The notes under the pieces were generated by a model that saw only the letters and a list, made by a program, of their open reading frames with translations, made no database searches and was not told where the DNA came from. From Erythrobacter litoralis (lineage in GTDB: Bacteria; Pseudomonadota; Alphaproteobacteria; Sphingomonadales; Sphingomonadaceae), in the NCBI RefSeq assembly GCF_029760855.1, contig NZ_SOSI01000003.1, positions 186,001-250,000 on the forward strand: a DNA stretch of 64,000 nucleotides. Reading direction: 5' to 3'. This document shows positions 35,427 to 45,399 of the stretch, piece after piece; the stretch's first letter is position 1, and each line of letters opens with the position of its first letter. A program made the translations under genes and the position numbers.

Positions 35427-35945
35427 TCAATTGACCGTGACGGTCGCCGCGCGGCGGTTCTGCGCCCACGCGGATTCGTTCGAGCCCATCGCGACGGGCC
35501 GTTCCTTGCCGTAGCTTACGGTGCGGATACGGCTTTGCGGAATGCCGAGCGAGACGAGATAGTTCTTCGCCGCGTTCGCACGCCGTTCGCCGAGCGCGAG
35601 GTTGTATTCGCGCGTACCGCGTTCATCCGTGTGCCCTTCGATGGTGAAGGTCACGTTCGAATACTGCTGGAAATACTGCGCCTGGCGCTGAAGCTTGGCG
35701 GAATCCTCGGCATCGATATCGTAGCCGTCGGTGTCGAAATAGACGACGGTGTTCACCTGCCCCACGGCATTGGTGAAGTGAGACTGGCTGCCGACAGTCG
35801 GGCCGGTTTGCGTCGGCGTCGGGGTCGGCGTGGCGGTCGAGGTGTCTTCCGGTGCGGGCGGAAGTTCCTCGGGCGCCCGCTTGTTACAGGCGGCGAGTGC
35901 GATCGTCGATACGATCAAGGCAGAGGCGGCTAGGCGCGTATTCAT
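35427..35945 (-). CDS. pal: Peptidoglycan-associated lipoprotein Pal
   Basis: A 172-residue OmpA-family lipoprotein. The lipobox LAAC places the acylated cysteine at residue 20, followed by a Pro/Thr linker. The C-terminal OmpA domain has the peptidoglycan-binding block GHTDERGTREYNLALGERRA. Pal tethers the outer membrane to peptidoglycan and binds TolB. It is last in ybgC-tolQ-tolR-tolA-tolB-pal, 72 nt after tolB. Confidence 0.97.
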   Translation of the reverse strand: MNTRLAASALIVSTIALAACNKRAPEELPPAPEDTSTATPTPTPTQTGPTVGSQSHFTNAVGQVNTVVYFDTDGYDIDAEDSAKLQRQAQYFQQYSNVTFTIEGHTDERGTREYNLALGERRANAAKNYLVSLGIPQSRIRTVSYGKERPVAMGSNESAWAQNRRAATVTVN

Positions 35946-36017
35946 AGGCTGTCCCCTTAATAACAGCGTTGCAACACCGGTTTCACCGGAATTTCGTTAT
36001 CGTTTTATGCAATGCCC

Positions 36018-37415
36018 TTACGGCAAAATCGGTCCCCACGATGGGTCCGACGCGCCGACGGGTGTCGGCAGTTCGCGTTCGTTCTCGCCGGTCAGGTCGA
36101 CCTGCCACAGCCCGCTCTCGCCGCTGCCGCGGGCGGTGCGGAAGAACTGAATGATCCGGCCGTTGGGCGCCCAGGTCGGGGCCTCGTCCTGCCATCCGCT
36201 CGTCAGCACGCGCAGGTTGCGCCCTTGCGGGTTCATGACCGCTACGTTGAAATCGCCCGAGATGCGCGTGAAGGCGATCTGGTCGCCGCGCGGGCTCCAT
36301 TCCGGCGTCGCTGCACGGCCGCCGAAGAAGGTCAAGCGCCGCTGATTGCCGCCATTGGCATCCATCACGTAGATCTGCTGGCTGCCCGACCGGTCGCTTT
36401 CGAACACGATCTGGCTGCCGTCGGGCGAGTACGATCCGCCGATGTCGATGCCCGGCGTATCGGTCAGCCGCTTGCTGCTGCCGCCCGTCGCGGGGACGCT
36501 ATAGATGTCCGTATTGCCGCCGACCGCCATGGAATAAAGGATGGTTCGGCCGTCCGGGCTCCAGCGCGGGGCGAAGGTAGGGTTCTCGCTCTGCGTGACC
36601 AGCGTCTGCTTGCCAGTGCCGATATCGTAGACATAGATGCGCGGGTTGCCGTCGACATAGCTGAGATAAACCAGCTTCTTGTAGTCCGGCGAATAACGCG
36701 GAGTAAGCGCGGTGGAACGCCCCGTGGTGATGAAGCGGTGGTTCGCACCGTCGCTGTCCATGATCGCGAGGCGCTTGGTGCGATTCCCCTTCGGCCCCGT
36801 CTCCGCGATATAGGCGATGCGGCTGTCGAAGAACGGGCTTTCGCCGGTCAGCCGCGAATAGACGAGGTCGGCACATTTGTGCGCGGCGCGGCGCCAGTCG
36901 GCGGGGCCGACGACCCAGCCTTCGCGCACCAGTTCGCTCTTCAACTGCATGTCGTAGAGATAGCAGCCAACGGTCAGCTTGTTGTCGGCCCGGGCACGGA
37001 CATAGCCCTGCACCAGCATTTCCGCCCCGCGATTGGACCATGTCGACCAATTGGGCGCGGTGATTTCGGCATAGCTCGGATTGGGCAACGCGTCGGGCCC
37101 GGTCGGCTTGAACAGGCCGTTGTTACGCAAATCGGACGTGATGACACGCGCCAACTCGCGTCCCAGCGCACCTGTGCCGTTGGCGTTCGCGGGCGTGGGC
37201 ACGTCGCGGTCGGCAGCGAAGGCGGGAATGGCGATGCCGAGGTCGTCGAGATTGCCTTCGAAGCTGACCGAACCGGTCAGCCCGCCGCCTTCATCGACCG
37301 TCTCGACTTCGCCGCCTTCCTGGATCGGCGCGCCGAGATCCTGATTGGTCGTGGTGCTCTGTGCGGCCAAAGGCGCGGCGACGAAAGCGACGGTAAGAAG
37401 GAACAGTTTTTTCAT
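36018..37415 (-). CDS. tolB: Tol-Pal system protein TolB
   Basis: A 465-residue periplasmic protein with a Sec signal ending near PLAAQS. An N-terminal TolB domain (about 50-190) precedes a beta-propeller with repeated blades such as TALTPRYSPDYKKLVYLS, PTFAPRWSPDGRTILYS and IGGSYSPDGSQIVFES. TolB bridges Pal and TolA during envelope constriction. Its start overlaps the tolA stop by 4 nt. Confidence 0.97.
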   Translation of the reverse strand: MKKLFLLTVAFVAAPLAAQSTTTNQDLGAPIQEGGEVETVDEGGGLTGSVSFEGNLDDLGIAIPAFAADRDVPTPANANGTGALGRELARVITSDLRNNGLFKPTGPDALPNPSYAEITAPNWSTWSNRGAEMLVQGYVRARADNKLTVGCYLYDMQLKSELVREGWVVGPADWRRAAHKCADLVYSRLTGESPFFDSRIAYIAETGPKGNRTKRLAIMDSDGANHRFITTGRSTALTPRYSPDYKKLVYLSYVDGNPRIYVYDIGTGKQTLVTQSENPTFAPRWSPDGRTILYSMAVGGNTDIYSVPATGGSSKRLTDTPGIDIGGSYSPDGSQIVFESDRSGSQQIYVMDANGGNQRRLTFFGGRAATPEWSPRGDQIAFTRISGDFNVAVMNPQGRNLRVLTSGWQDEAPTWAPNGRIIQFFRTARGSGESGLWQVDLTGENERELPTPVGASDPSWGPILP

Positions 37416-38230
37416 TGCGATAGCTTCCAGTCGAAATCCACGGTGACGAGTTTCCAGGCGTCGTAATATTCTTCGGGCAAATCGAACGGCGCGGCAAGCT
37501 GCACGGCACGGATCGCCTGTTCTCCGTGCCGGCCGGCCTGTGCCTTGTTGGTGTCGTTCACGCCGCTCTGGCTGACCACGGTAGGCTTGCCCGAAAGGCT
37601 GCCATTCGGGTTGAGCCGAAAACGGATCTTGGTGACGATTTTATCGACATCCGGCCCGCTCGGTGGCTGCCAGTGGGGGCGCAATTGCCTTCCCACGGCC
37701 TGAAACAGCGACGCCTTCGCGCTCGCGCCGATTTGCGAGGCGGGCGTGCGGGTTTCGCTGGTCGTCGTGCTCGCACCGGCACCGGCGAGGAAATCGCTGC
37801 CCAGGCGCGAGCCACCGCTCCGCTCGGCGGGTTTGGGCTGCGCAGCTTCCCGGCGCGGCTGTTCGCGGCGCGGCTCTGGGCGGGGCTGCGGGCGTGACGG
37901 TGCCTCGGCCACCCGCGGTGCGGGCCGTTCGACCGGACGGGTTACCGGGCGCTCGATCGGGCGGGGCAGTTCGGGTTGCGGCTCGGCCACTGGTGCGGGC
38001 GTATCGGCCAAGGTCGGCGCGATCGCGGCGCGGCTCTCCGGCACCGGGTCGGGCGCGGTCGCCTCCAACCCGACGTCGGTCGCGAGATTAACGGTCATCC
38101 GCTCCGTCTGCGGGATCGGTTCGACCTCGCGTGTCGCCTGGAACAGCAGTGCGACGAGGACAAGCAGATGCAAGCCGATCGCCACGATCAGCCCCGTCTT
38201 TTCATCGCCCCTGATTCCGGTCCTCTCCAT
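37412..38230 (-). CDS. tolA: TolA-like envelope protein
   Basis: A 272-residue protein with one N-terminal membrane helix (LIVAIGLHLLVLVALLFQ, about 13-30), a Pro/Arg/Glu-rich periplasmic linker (about 60-150) and a C-terminal TonB/TolA-like domain (about 180-272, with RPHWQPPSGPDVDKIVTKIR). It couples the TolQR motor to TolB/Pal. It is much shorter than E. coli TolA and has a Pro/Arg-rich linker in place of the long helix, which is common in alphaproteobacteria. Position between tolR and tolB supports the name. Confidence 0.9.
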   Translation of the reverse strand: MERTGIRGDEKTGLIVAIGLHLLVLVALLFQATREVEPIPQTERMTVNLATDVGLEATAPDPVPESRAAIAPTLADTPAPVAEPQPELPRPIERPVTRPVERPAPRVAEAPSRPQPRPEPRREQPRREAAQPKPAERSGGSRLGSDFLAGAGASTTTSETRTPASQIGASAKASLFQAVGRQLRPHWQPPSGPDVDKIVTKIRFRLNPNGSLSGKPTVVSQSGVNDTNKAQAGRHGEQAIRAVQLAAPFDLPEEYYDAWKLVTVDFDWKLSQ

Positions 38231-38253
38231 TGCCGCCCGCGCTATCGTTCCGC

Positions 38254-38724
<471 letters not shown>

Positions 38725-38725
38725 C

Positions 38726-39430
38726 TCAGCGCTGCTCCAGCTGGCGGCTGAAAGTCGCGTGCAACCGGTCGGAGAAGCGATGCAGGCCCGCCTCATAGCG
38801 TTCGACCATGTGGCTGAAGCGGTTATAGGCGATCACCGCCGGAATGGCTGCGAACAGGCCGATGGCGGTGGCAAACAGGGCTTCGGAAATACCGGGCGCA
38901 ACCACGGCGAGCGAAGAGCTTTCCTGCGCGCCGATCTGGAAAAAGCTGTTCATGATGCCCCACACCGTGCCGAACAGGCCGACGAAGGGCGCCACCGCGC
39001 CGACCGTGGCGAGGAAGTTCAGCCGCTCCGAAATCTCGTCCGCCTCGGCCGCGACCTGGCTTTCCATCGCGGTGGAAATGCGGCCGCGCAGCGCTTCGGG
39101 ATCGCGCACTTCGCCCTTGGTCGAGCGGCGCCATTCGCCCACTGCCGCCTGCGCGATCCGCGCGCTCGGCACGTCGCGCTTGCCGCGTTCTTTCATGAAC
39201 CGGTCGAAATTCTCCGCCTGCCAGAAATCATCCTCATAGCGGCGCGTTTCCCCCCGCAGCTTGCGCATCCGCAGGGTGAAGGAGACGATGATCGTCCACA
39301 CCCAGACGCTGGCAAGAAGGAGGCCCACCATAACGAGTTTGACCACGATATCGGCGTCGAGGAACAGCTGCACCGGATCGAGACTGGTGGGTGCGGCGGC
39401 AGTTGCCGCCAGAAGGGAAAGAGTGGTCAT
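38726..39430 (-). CDS. tolQ: TolQ, MotA/TolQ/ExbB-family motor subunit
   Basis: A 234-residue inner-membrane protein with three helices: near 20-45, then FLATVGAVAPFVGLFGTVWGIM and FATAIGLFAAIPAVIAYN. The last two have the conserved Thr/Pro/Gly pattern of TolQ/ExbB. Together with TolR it forms the proton-driven stator of the Tol-Pal machine. It overlaps ybgC by 4 nt. Confidence 0.96.
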   Translation of the reverse strand: MTTLSLLAATAAAPTSLDPVQLFLDADIVVKLVMVGLLLASVWVWTIIVSFTLRMRKLRGETRRYEDDFWQAENFDRFMKERGKRDVPSARIAQAAVGEWRRSTKGEVRDPEALRGRISTAMESQVAAEADEISERLNFLATVGAVAPFVGLFGTVWGIMNSFFQIGAQESSSLAVVAPGISEALFATAIGLFAAIPAVIAYNRFSHMVERYEAGLHRFSDRLHATFSRQLEQR

Positions 39431-39882
39431 GCGTCCTCGGAGGAATGAGTGAAATCGTGAAACGCGTCGCGCCAGGCCTGCGGTTGGCGCTTGGGCTTAC
39501 CATCGGGCGCGATGAAACCCACGCGCAAATGCGCCTCGCACAGAAGATCATAGCCGCGCTTCGCCGTCTGATGCATCCGGCACGATGCGGCGCGCAGTTC
39601 GGTGCAACGGGTCTCGATCAGCACGTCGTCGTCAAGCTTGGCCGGACGCAGATATCTGAGCGAAATTTCAGACAGGGCATAGGCCCCCTCGCCCGCCTCG
39701 ATCGCGGCGCGCTGGTCGATCCCCAACTGGCGAAGCAGGTCGCTGCGCGCCCGCTCGAACCAGCGCAGGTAATTGGCATGGTAGGTGATGCCGGACAGGT
39801 CCGTATCCTCGTAATAGACGCGCACGGCATAAAGATGCCGGTCGCCGTCTAACGTGCCATCGGGAGGATTGGGAGCGCTCAT
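39427..39882 (-). CDS. ybgC: Tol-Pal-associated acyl-CoA thioesterase YbgC
   Basis: A 151-residue hot-dog-fold thioesterase. The catalytic aspartate lies in VYYEDTDLSGITYHANYLRW, the signature of the YbgC/4-hydroxybenzoyl-CoA thioesterase branch. It is the first gene of the tol operon here and overlaps tolQ, as in many proteobacteria. It probably hydrolyses acyl-CoA linked to envelope lipid turnover. Confidence 0.95.
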   Translation of the reverse strand: MSAPNPPDGTLDGDRHLYAVRVYYEDTDLSGITYHANYLRWFERARSDLLRQLGIDQRAAIEAGEGAYALSEISLRYLRPAKLDDDVLIETRCTELRAASCRMHQTAKRGYDLLCEAHLRVGFIAPDGKPKRQPQAWRDAFHDFTHSSEDA

Positions 39883-39966
39883 GGTTCGGTCCGCGCTTTA
39901 GCGAAGCGGGGAATCGCCATGCAACTTTAAAAGACGAACGGCCTTTCGGAAACGATCAACGCCGCT

Positions 39967-40350
39967 TCAGCGATGCTGCGCAATCATCGGGCCCAGCGGC
40001 TCTCCGCCGAAAATATGAACATGGAGGTGCGGCACTTCCTGCCCGCCATGCGCGCCGACATTCGCCATCATGCGATAGCCCGGTTCGACCAGCCCCTTGT
40101 CCCGCGCTACCTTGCCGACCGCGCGGACGAAACCGGCGATCTCCTCGGCGCTCGCTCTGGCCGAAAAATCGTCCCAGCTGACATAGCGGCCCTTGGGAAT
40201 CACCAAAGTGTGCATTTCGGCCTGCGGGTTGATATCCTCGAAGGCGTAGGTCCATTCGTCTTCGTACACCTTTTTCGACGGAATTTCGCCGCGCAGGATC
40301 TTGGCGAAAATGTTGTCGTCGTCATAAGGCTGCGTCGGGTCGATCGGCAT
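39967..40350 (-). CDS. hinT: HIT-family purine nucleoside phosphoramidase
   Basis: A 127-residue histidine-triad protein with the active-site motif HLHVHIFGG close to the C-terminus and the N-terminal block DDDNIFAKILRGEIPSKKVYED typical of HinT. HinT hydrolyses adenosine phosphoramidates such as lysyl-AMP adducts. It follows hisE after 3 nt, so it ends the his transcript, an arrangement often seen in alphaproteobacteria. Confidence 0.93.
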   Translation of the reverse strand: MPIDPTQPYDDDNIFAKILRGEIPSKKVYEDEWTYAFEDINPQAEMHTLVIPKGRYVSWDDFSARASAEEIAGFVRAVGKVARDKGLVEPGYRMMANVGAHGGQEVPHLHVHIFGGEPLGPMIAQHR

Positions 40351-40353
40351 GGG

Positions 40354-40668
40354 TCACGCGCTCCTGCTGGCTTTTTCGTCGAGGCCGGACACCCCCTCAC
40401 GCCGGTCGAGTTCCGTCATCACGTCGGCCAGCGCGATGTCCTTGTCGGCCAGTAACACCATGAGGTGGAACAGTACGTCGGCCGCCTCGCCGACGAGTTC
40501 CTCGCGGCTGCCGGAAAGCGCGGCAACGCAGGCCTCCACTGCCTCTTCGCCCAGTTTGCGCGCCATGACCGGCGTGCCCCGGGATGAAAGCTGCGCGACG
40601 TAGCTCGACGCGGGATCGGCAGTGCGGCGTTCGGCGATAGTATGTTCGAGGCGGGTCAGGGTGTCCAT
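40354..40668 (-). CDS. hisE: Phosphoribosyl-ATP pyrophosphatase HisE
   Basis: A 104-residue HisE catalysing the second step of histidine synthesis, hydrolysis of phosphoribosyl-ATP to phosphoribosyl-AMP. The all-alpha NTP-pyrophosphatase motif is seen in KLGEEAVEACVAAL and GEAADVLFHLMVLL, carrying the Mg-binding acidic residues. It is a free-standing HisE, not fused to HisI. It lies 18 nt after hisF. Confidence 0.96.
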   Translation of the reverse strand: MDTLTRLEHTIAERRTADPASSYVAQLSSRGTPVMARKLGEEAVEACVAALSGSREELVGEAADVLFHLMVLLADKDIALADVMTELDRREGVSGLDEKASRSA

Positions 40669-40686
40669 GCGGCGCGTCCTGCGGGA

Positions 40687-41466
40687 TCAACCGCGCGCAG
40701 GCAAGCCCGCGGCGCGCAGTGCGGCATGCGCCTCGCCGATGGAATGCTCGCCGAAATGGAAGATCGAGGCGGCCAGCACCGCGCTTGCATGCCCCTTAGT
40801 AACGCCTTCGACGAGATGATCGAGGCTGCCGACGCCGCCGCTGGCAATCACCGGGACCGAGACGTTGTCCGCAATGGCGCGGGTCAGTTCGAGGTCGTAG
40901 CCCTGCTTCGTCCCATCGCCATCCATCGAGGTGACGAGCAATTCGCCCGCGCCGAGTTCGGCGAGGTGCATGGCGTGTTCGACCGCGTCGATCCCGGTCG
41001 GCTTGCGGCCGCCATGGGTAAAGATTTCCCACCCACGGAAGCCTTCGCCATCGGCCCGGGTCGCCGCGCGGGCATCCACGCTAGCGACGACGCACTGGCT
41101 GCCGAACTTGTCCGCGATCTCGCCCACGAGTTCGGGACGACTGACGGCGGCGGAATTGACCGCCACCTTGTCCGCGCCCGCGAGAAGCAGCGCCCGTGCG
41201 TCTTCGACGCTACGCACCCCGCCGCCCACGGTCAGCGGCATGAAACACACTTCGGCCGTGCGGCGCACGATATCGAGCAGGGTGCCGCGCCCCTCGTGGC
41301 TGGCGGAGATGTCGAGAAAGCACAACTCGTCCGCCCCGGCCCGATCATAAGCCTGCGCCTGCTCGACCGGATCGCCGGCATCTTTGAGATCGACGAAGTT
41401 GACGCCCTTGACCACGCGGCCATCGGCCACGTCGAGACAGGGGATGACGCGGATGCGAACGGTCAT
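40687..41466 (-). CDS. hisF: Imidazole glycerol phosphate synthase cyclase subunit HisF
   Basis: A 259-residue TIM barrel making imidazole glycerol phosphate and AICAR with ammonia from HisH. The catalytic aspartates are in [18 protein letters not shown] (Asp11) and the later [15 protein letters not shown] block; phosphate loops are [10 protein letters not shown] and [11 protein letters not shown]. It overlaps the small membrane-protein gene by 4 nt. Confidence 0.97.
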   Translation of the reverse strand: MTVRIRVIPCLDVADGRVVKGVNFVDLKDAGDPVEQAQAYDRAGADELCFLDISASHEGRGTLLDIVRRTAEVCFMPLTVGGGVRSVEDARALLLAGADKVAVNSAAVSRPELVGEIADKFGSQCVVASVDARAATRADGEGFRGWEIFTHGGRKPTGIDAVEHAMHLAELGAGELLVTSMDGDGTKQGYDLELTRAIADNVSVPVIASGGVGSLDHLVEGVTKGHASAVLAASIFHFGEHSIGEAHAALRAAGLPARG

Positions 41467-41708
41467 GGCGCGGCCGTCATCGATACGAACAGGACCGGCG
41501 CGATGCAGATCACCATGAGGACAGACGGATTGACCGCGATCGTGAGTATCCCGAATTTTCGGAAGAGCCAGAACACGCCGCTCATAATGGCAAAAAGCGC
41601 CAAAAATTCCACGACCGGAAGCCAGGCGGGTAAGTCGGCGGGTCCCATCAGCACACCGGCTCCAAGGGCTAGAACCACGCCGATCAGAATGGCCGCTAGG
41701 GAATTCAT
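41463..41708 (-). CDS. Small three-helix membrane protein inside the his operon
   Basis: An 81-residue hydrophobic protein with about three membrane segments (5-22, 28-48 and 54-77). It is inserted between hisA and hisF and overlaps both by 4 nt (ATGA), so translation should be coupled to theirs. It resembles no histidine enzyme and I do not recognise its family. The exact double overlap argues against a spurious frame. Confidence 0.75.
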   Translation of the reverse strand: MNSLAAILIGVVLALGAGVLMGPADLPAWLPVVEFLALFAIMSGVFWLFRKFGILTIAVNPSVLMVICIAPVLFVSMTAAP

Positions 41709-42442
41709 GCCCGCACCGCCATCGCCAGCGCCGCGCTCAAGTCCAGCCGACCGTCATAGAGCGCGCGGCCGGTAATCACCCCTTCGATGCCTTCCTTTGC
41801 GTGCATGGTCAGGACATAGATATCGTCGATCCCCTTTACGCCGCCGCTGGCGATCACCGGGATGTCGACCCGCCGCGCAAGATTCACCGTCGCATCGATG
41901 TTCACGCCTTTCAGCAAGCCATCGCGTCCGATATCGGTGAACAGCAGCGCGGCGACGCCCGCATCCTCGAACCTTCGCGCGAGGTCGACAACGCCGACAT
42001 CGGACACTTCGGCCCAGCCCTCGGTGGCGACCATGCCGTCCTTCGCGTCAACCGCCACGACGATGCCGCCTTCGAATTCGCGCGCCATGTCCTTGACGAA
42101 TTCCGGGTCCTTCAACGCCGCCGAACCCATGACGATGCGCGAGACCCCGGCTTCGAACCAGCCCTCCACATCTTCGCGCTTTCGGATGCCGCCGCCTAGC
42201 TGCACGTGCCCCGGAAAGGCCTCGACGATGCTGTCCACCGCCTCGCGATTACGCGCCGATCCTGCGAATGATCCGTCGAGATCTACGACGTGTAGATGCT
42301 GTGCCCCGGCTTCTGCAAACCGCATGGCCTGCGCGGCGGGATCGTCGCCATAAACGGTCGCGCGGTCCATATCGCCTTCCGCGAGGCGCACCACTTGCCC
42401 GCCCTTCAAGTCGATCGCGGGAAAGACGATCACGGCCGCCAC
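41705..42442 (-). CDS. hisA: ProFAR isomerase HisA
   Basis: A 245-residue TIM barrel performing the Amadori rearrangement of ProFAR to PRFAR. Conserved [14 protein letters not shown] holds the first catalytic aspartate; VAVDAKDG and [12 protein letters not shown] follow, with the phosphate loop [10 protein letters not shown]. It starts at a GTG (42442; GTG 42433 is possible) and overlaps hisH by 13 nt. Confidence 0.97.
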   Translation of the reverse strand: MAAVIVFPAIDLKGGQVVRLAEGDMDRATVYGDDPAAQAMRFAEAGAQHLHVVDLDGSFAGSARNREAVDSIVEAFPGHVQLGGGIRKREDVEGWFEAGVSRIVMGSAALKDPEFVKDMAREFEGGIVVAVDAKDGMVATEGWAEVSDVGVVDLARRFEDAGVAALLFTDIGRDGLLKGVNIDATVNLARRVDIPVIASGGVKGIDDIYVLTMHAKEGIEGVITGRALYDGRLDLSAALAMAVRA

Positions 42443-43056
42443 TCCAGGAAGTTCTGCAGCAGCGAGAGACCGTAGCTCTGGCTTTTCTCAGGATGGAATT
42501 GCACGCCGAGCATGTTGCCACGCCCAACCGCCGCCACCAATCCGCCGCCGTGATCGGTCATTGCCAGCACATCCTTCCCGCTATCCGCGTCGAAATGGTA
42601 GGAATGGAGGAAATAAGCCTCGCCCTCTTCGATTACCCAGTGGTGTTTGGCATGGGGCGTTGGCGCGACGTCGTTCCAGCCCATATGCGGCACTTTTACG
42701 CTGCTGTCGGTCGGCTCGATCAGACGCACCGTGCCTTCGATCCAGTTCAGCCCCTCGGTCTCGCCATATTCCAGCCCGCGCGTCGCGAGCAGTTGCATGC
42801 CGACACAGATGCCGATGAACGGCGCACCGCCGACCATCACGCGCTCGGTCATCGCCTCAATCGCACCGGTCGCTTCGCGCAAGCCCTTGGCACAGGCCCC
42901 GAAGCTGCCGACGCCGGGCAGAACGATCCGGTCCGCTGCGCGCAAAACGTCAGGATCGGCGGTGACTTTTACGTTCGCGCCGACCTTGCGCAGCGCATTC
43001 TCGACCGAATGGAGATTGCCCGCGCCATAATCAACCAGCGCGATCACCTCAGCCAC
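42430..43056 (-). CDS. hisH: Imidazole glycerol phosphate synthase glutaminase subunit HisH
   Basis: A 208-residue class-I glutamine amidotransferase supplying ammonia to HisF. The nucleophile is in [11 protein letters not shown] and the His-Glu pair in GVQFHPEKS; the N-terminus is [18 protein letters not shown]. A GTG at 43056 is chosen, overlapping the hisB stop by 8 nt; a second GTG three codons later is equally in frame. The longer reading from 43194 lies inside hisB and is rejected. Confidence 0.95.
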   Translation of the reverse strand: MAEVIALVDYGAGNLHSVENALRKVGANVKVTADPDVLRAADRIVLPGVGSFGACAKGLREATGAIEAMTERVMVGGAPFIGICVGMQLLATRGLEYGETEGLNWIEGTVRLIEPTDSSVKVPHMGWNDVAPTPHAKHHWVIEEGEAYFLHSYHFDADSGKDVLAMTDHGGGLVAAVGRGNMLGVQFHPEKSQSYGLSLLQNFLEWRP

Positions 43057-43642
43057 CCAATTGCCCCTTGGTGCTGGGGATGGCGCCGCCCTTGCGCGGG
43101 TCGATCTCCACCGCCTGGCGCATGGCGCGGGCGAAGCCCTTATAGATCGCCTCGCAGATGTGGTGATTGTTGGTGCCGTAGACGAGCTCGACATGCAGCG
43201 TCAGCCCGCAGGTCTGGGCGACGGAATGGAACCAGTGCTCGATGAGTTCGGTGTCCCATTCGCCGAGCTTTTCCTGGCTGAAGCCCGCGCGCCATACGAG
43301 ATAGGGCCGGCCCGAAATGTCGAGCGCCACACGCGCCAGCGTCTCGTCCATCGGCGAGAAGGCGGTGCCGTACCGCGCGATCCCGCCCTTGTCGCCCAGC
43401 GCCTGCGACAGCGCCTGTCCCAGCGCGAGGGCGCTGTCCTCGGTCGTATGGTGCTGGTCGATATGCAGGTCGCCATCGACCTTCATCGTTACGTCGATCA
43501 GCGAATGTTTGGCGAACTGTTCGACCATGTGGTCGAGAAAGCCGATCCCGGTCGAAATATCGTATGCGCCGGACCCGTCGAGATTCACCTCGATCTCGAT
43601 CTTGGTTTCGGCGGTGTTGCGGGTGATCCGGCCGGTTCGCAT
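43049..43642 (-). CDS. hisB: Imidazoleglycerol-phosphate dehydratase HisB
   Basis: A 197-residue monofunctional HisB with both Mn-binding repeats, [17 protein letters not shown] and [17 protein letters not shown]. It is the first gene in this leftward his operon. The ATG at 43642 gives the standard N-terminus ([14 protein letters not shown]); a longer frame to 43726 adds residues not seen in the family. Confidence 0.97.
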   Translation of the reverse strand: MRTGRITRNTAETKIEIEVNLDGSGAYDISTGIGFLDHMVEQFAKHSLIDVTMKVDGDLHIDQHHTTEDSALALGQALSQALGDKGGIARYGTAFSPMDETLARVALDISGRPYLVWRAGFSQEKLGEWDTELIEHWFHSVAQTCGLTLHVELVYGTNNHHICEAIYKGFARAMRQAVEIDPRKGGAIPSTKGQLGG

Positions 43643-43746
43643 GGCTGTGCGCCTATAGGCAAACGCCGCCTTCACGCAAGCGGATGCATCTCGCACATGC
43701 GTCAAACCGCTTGACCCCGGCGGCATCGGGTTCCACCTGTGCGCCT

Positions 43747-44250
43747 ATGAGCGACGAGACGCCCGACAGCCTTATCCCTTACGACAGCATCGTGCAGGAG
43801 GCGCTGCGCGCGGTCGTCGGCCGTGTGCTCGGCGAGATCGAGGCGAATGGCAGCACCCTGCCCGGTCCGCACCATTTCTACATCACGTTCAAGACCCAGG
43901 CGCCCGGCGTATCGGTGCCGGACAGTCTGCGCGAGCGCTTCCCGGACGAGATGACCATCGTCCTCCAGAACAAGTTCTGGGACCTGAACGTGCGCGAAGA
44001 CGGCTTTTCGGTCGGCCTCTCGTTCAACCAGATTCCCGCCGCGCTCGACATTCCCTATGCCGCGATCACCCAATTCGTCGATCCGGCAGTCGACTTCGGT
44101 TTGCAGTTCCAGGCGACCGTCGCCGACATGGCGCCCGCTTCCACGGATACGGCCGGGAACGACGAAGCGGAACAGGGCGGCAGCGAACCCGTTGAGGGAG
44201 CAGACGACGGCTCGAACGTCGTCACCGTGGATTTCGGCCGAAAGAAATAG
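43747..44250 (+). CDS. sspB: ClpXP adaptor SspB, alphaproteobacterial type
   Basis: A 167-residue SspB-family protein that tethers ssrA-tagged substrates to ClpXP. The substrate-binding domain spans about 5-130 (YDSIVQEALRAVVGRVL, HHFYITFKTQAPGV, MTIVLQNKFWDL, GLSFN). An acidic linker leads to a C-terminal ClpX-binding tail VVTVDFGRKK. It is divergent from hisB across a 104-nt gap. Confidence 0.93.
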   Translation: MSDETPDSLIPYDSIVQEALRAVVGRVLGEIEANGSTLPGPHHFYITFKTQAPGVSVPDSLRERFPDEMTIVLQNKFWDLNVREDGFSVGLSFNQIPAALDIPYAAITQFVDPAVDFGLQFQATVADMAPASTDTAGNDEAEQGGSEPVEGADDGSNVVTVDFGRKK

Positions 44251-44289
44251 GCGCATCGCCTCGACGCTGCGCCGGACAGGGGCAGCAGA

Positions 44290-44703
44290 ATGGTGAAGCA
44301 CGTTTCCGCATACGGCGCCAAGGCGGTCCAAAAGGCGCGTTCGAAGACGCCCGGCAAGACCGCAAAGATGCCCGGGCCAACTCACAATCCCGCCACCAAT
44401 CTCATGATGGCCGACGTGGCAATCCGCGCCGGTTCCTATGTCGTGCGGCGTGCGATCGAAAAGGGGATGTTGCGCGGCCGCTACGGCAAATCGACCGCGA
44501 AAGACATCGTAAAAAACAAGTCGCTCGGTGCCACCCTGATGAGTTTCGGGCTTGCCAAGCTTGCGACCAAGAATCTTCCCGGCGCAGTGATCGTGGGCGG
44601 CGGTGCCTTGGCGAAGACGCTGTATGACCGCCGGCAAAGCAAAAAGGGCCAGCAGCACGAAGGCGATCGCGAGCTTATCGAACAGGCGACAAAAGACGAC
44701 TGA
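44290..44703 (+). CDS. Conserved-looking basic hypothetical protein
   Basis: A 137-residue protein, strongly basic in the N-terminal 85 residues and with one moderately hydrophobic segment (LPGAVIVGGGALAKTLY, about 97-113). No domain is recognised. It begins 39 nt after sspB and ends 36 nt before gmk, so it is probably transcribed with one or both. A membrane-associated or nucleic-acid-associated role would fit the composition, but there is no direct evidence. Confidence 0.65.
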   Translation: MVKHVSAYGAKAVQKARSKTPGKTAKMPGPTHNPATNLMMADVAIRAGSYVVRRAIEKGMLRGRYGKSTAKDIVKNKSLGATLMSFGLAKLATKNLPGAVIVGGGALAKTLYDRRQSKKGQQHEGDRELIEQATKDD

Positions 44704-44739
44704 CTTGATTTGCCCCGCTGCTCCGTTGCAAAGGCGGGC

Positions 44740-45399
44740 ATGGCCGATACCGAAAGCGTTCCTCCCAAGGGCTCCGATGCACTCGCACGGCGCGGCGTCC
44801 TGTTCATTCTTTCCTCGCCCAGCGGCGCGGGGAAGACGACCATTTCCCGGATGCTTCTCGAAGCCGATGATGCGATCCGCCTCTCGGTCAGCGTAACCAC
44901 AAGGCCGCCCCGCCCCGGCGAAATCGATGGCGTTCATTACTACTTCGTCGACGATGCGGAATTCGACCGTCTGGTCGAAGAAGACGACTTCTACGAATGG
45001 GCGCCGGTCTTCGGCTATCGCTACGGCACGCCCAAAGGCCGCATCCGCGCCGCACTGAAGGACGGTCAGGATTTCCTGTTCGATATCGATTGGCAGGGCA
45101 CTCAGCAGCTTTACCAGAAAGACCAGCAGGACGTGGTGCGGGTCTTCATCCTGCCGCCCAGCATCGCCGAACTGCGCCGCCGTCTGGAATCGCGCAACAC
45201 CGACGAGCCGGAAGTGATCGATGCCCGCATGGACCGCGCCCGAGCCGAGATCAGCCACTGGGACGCTTACGATTATGTCGTCATTAACGAGGACGTCGAC
45301 GCCTGCTTCGCCAAGGTTCGCGAAATACTCGACGCCGAACGCATGAAACGCCAACGGCAGACCGGCCTCATTCCCTTCGTCCGCGAGCTAATGGCCTGA
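44740..45399 (+). CDS. gmk: Guanylate kinase
   Basis: A 219-residue GMP kinase with the P-loop SSPSGAGKTT, the GMP-binding block SVSVTTRPPRPGEIDGVHYYF and the lid region RRRLESRNTD. The ATG at 44740 is chosen over one ten codons earlier because it gives the normal N-terminus. Its stop overlaps the start of the HTH/DUF4019 gene (TGATG), suggesting coupled translation. Confidence 0.96.
   Translation: MADTESVPPKGSDALARRGVLFILSSPSGAGKTTISRMLLEADDAIRLSVSVTTRPPRPGEIDGVHYYFVDDAEFDRLVEEDDFYEWAPVFGYRYGTPKGRIRAALKDGQDFLFDIDWQGTQQLYQKDQQDVVRVFILPPSIAELRRRLESRNTDEPEVIDARMDRARAEISHWDAYDYVVINEDVDACFAKVREILDAERMKRQRQTGLIPFVRELMA

Noticed and set aside
36012..37466. Rightward 484-codon frame opposite tolB.
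   Set aside because: Shadow of the TolB beta-propeller gene, no domain.
43702..45354. Leftward 550-codon frame across sspB, the basic orphan and gmk.
   Set aside because: It runs opposite to three rightward genes, two with clear families.
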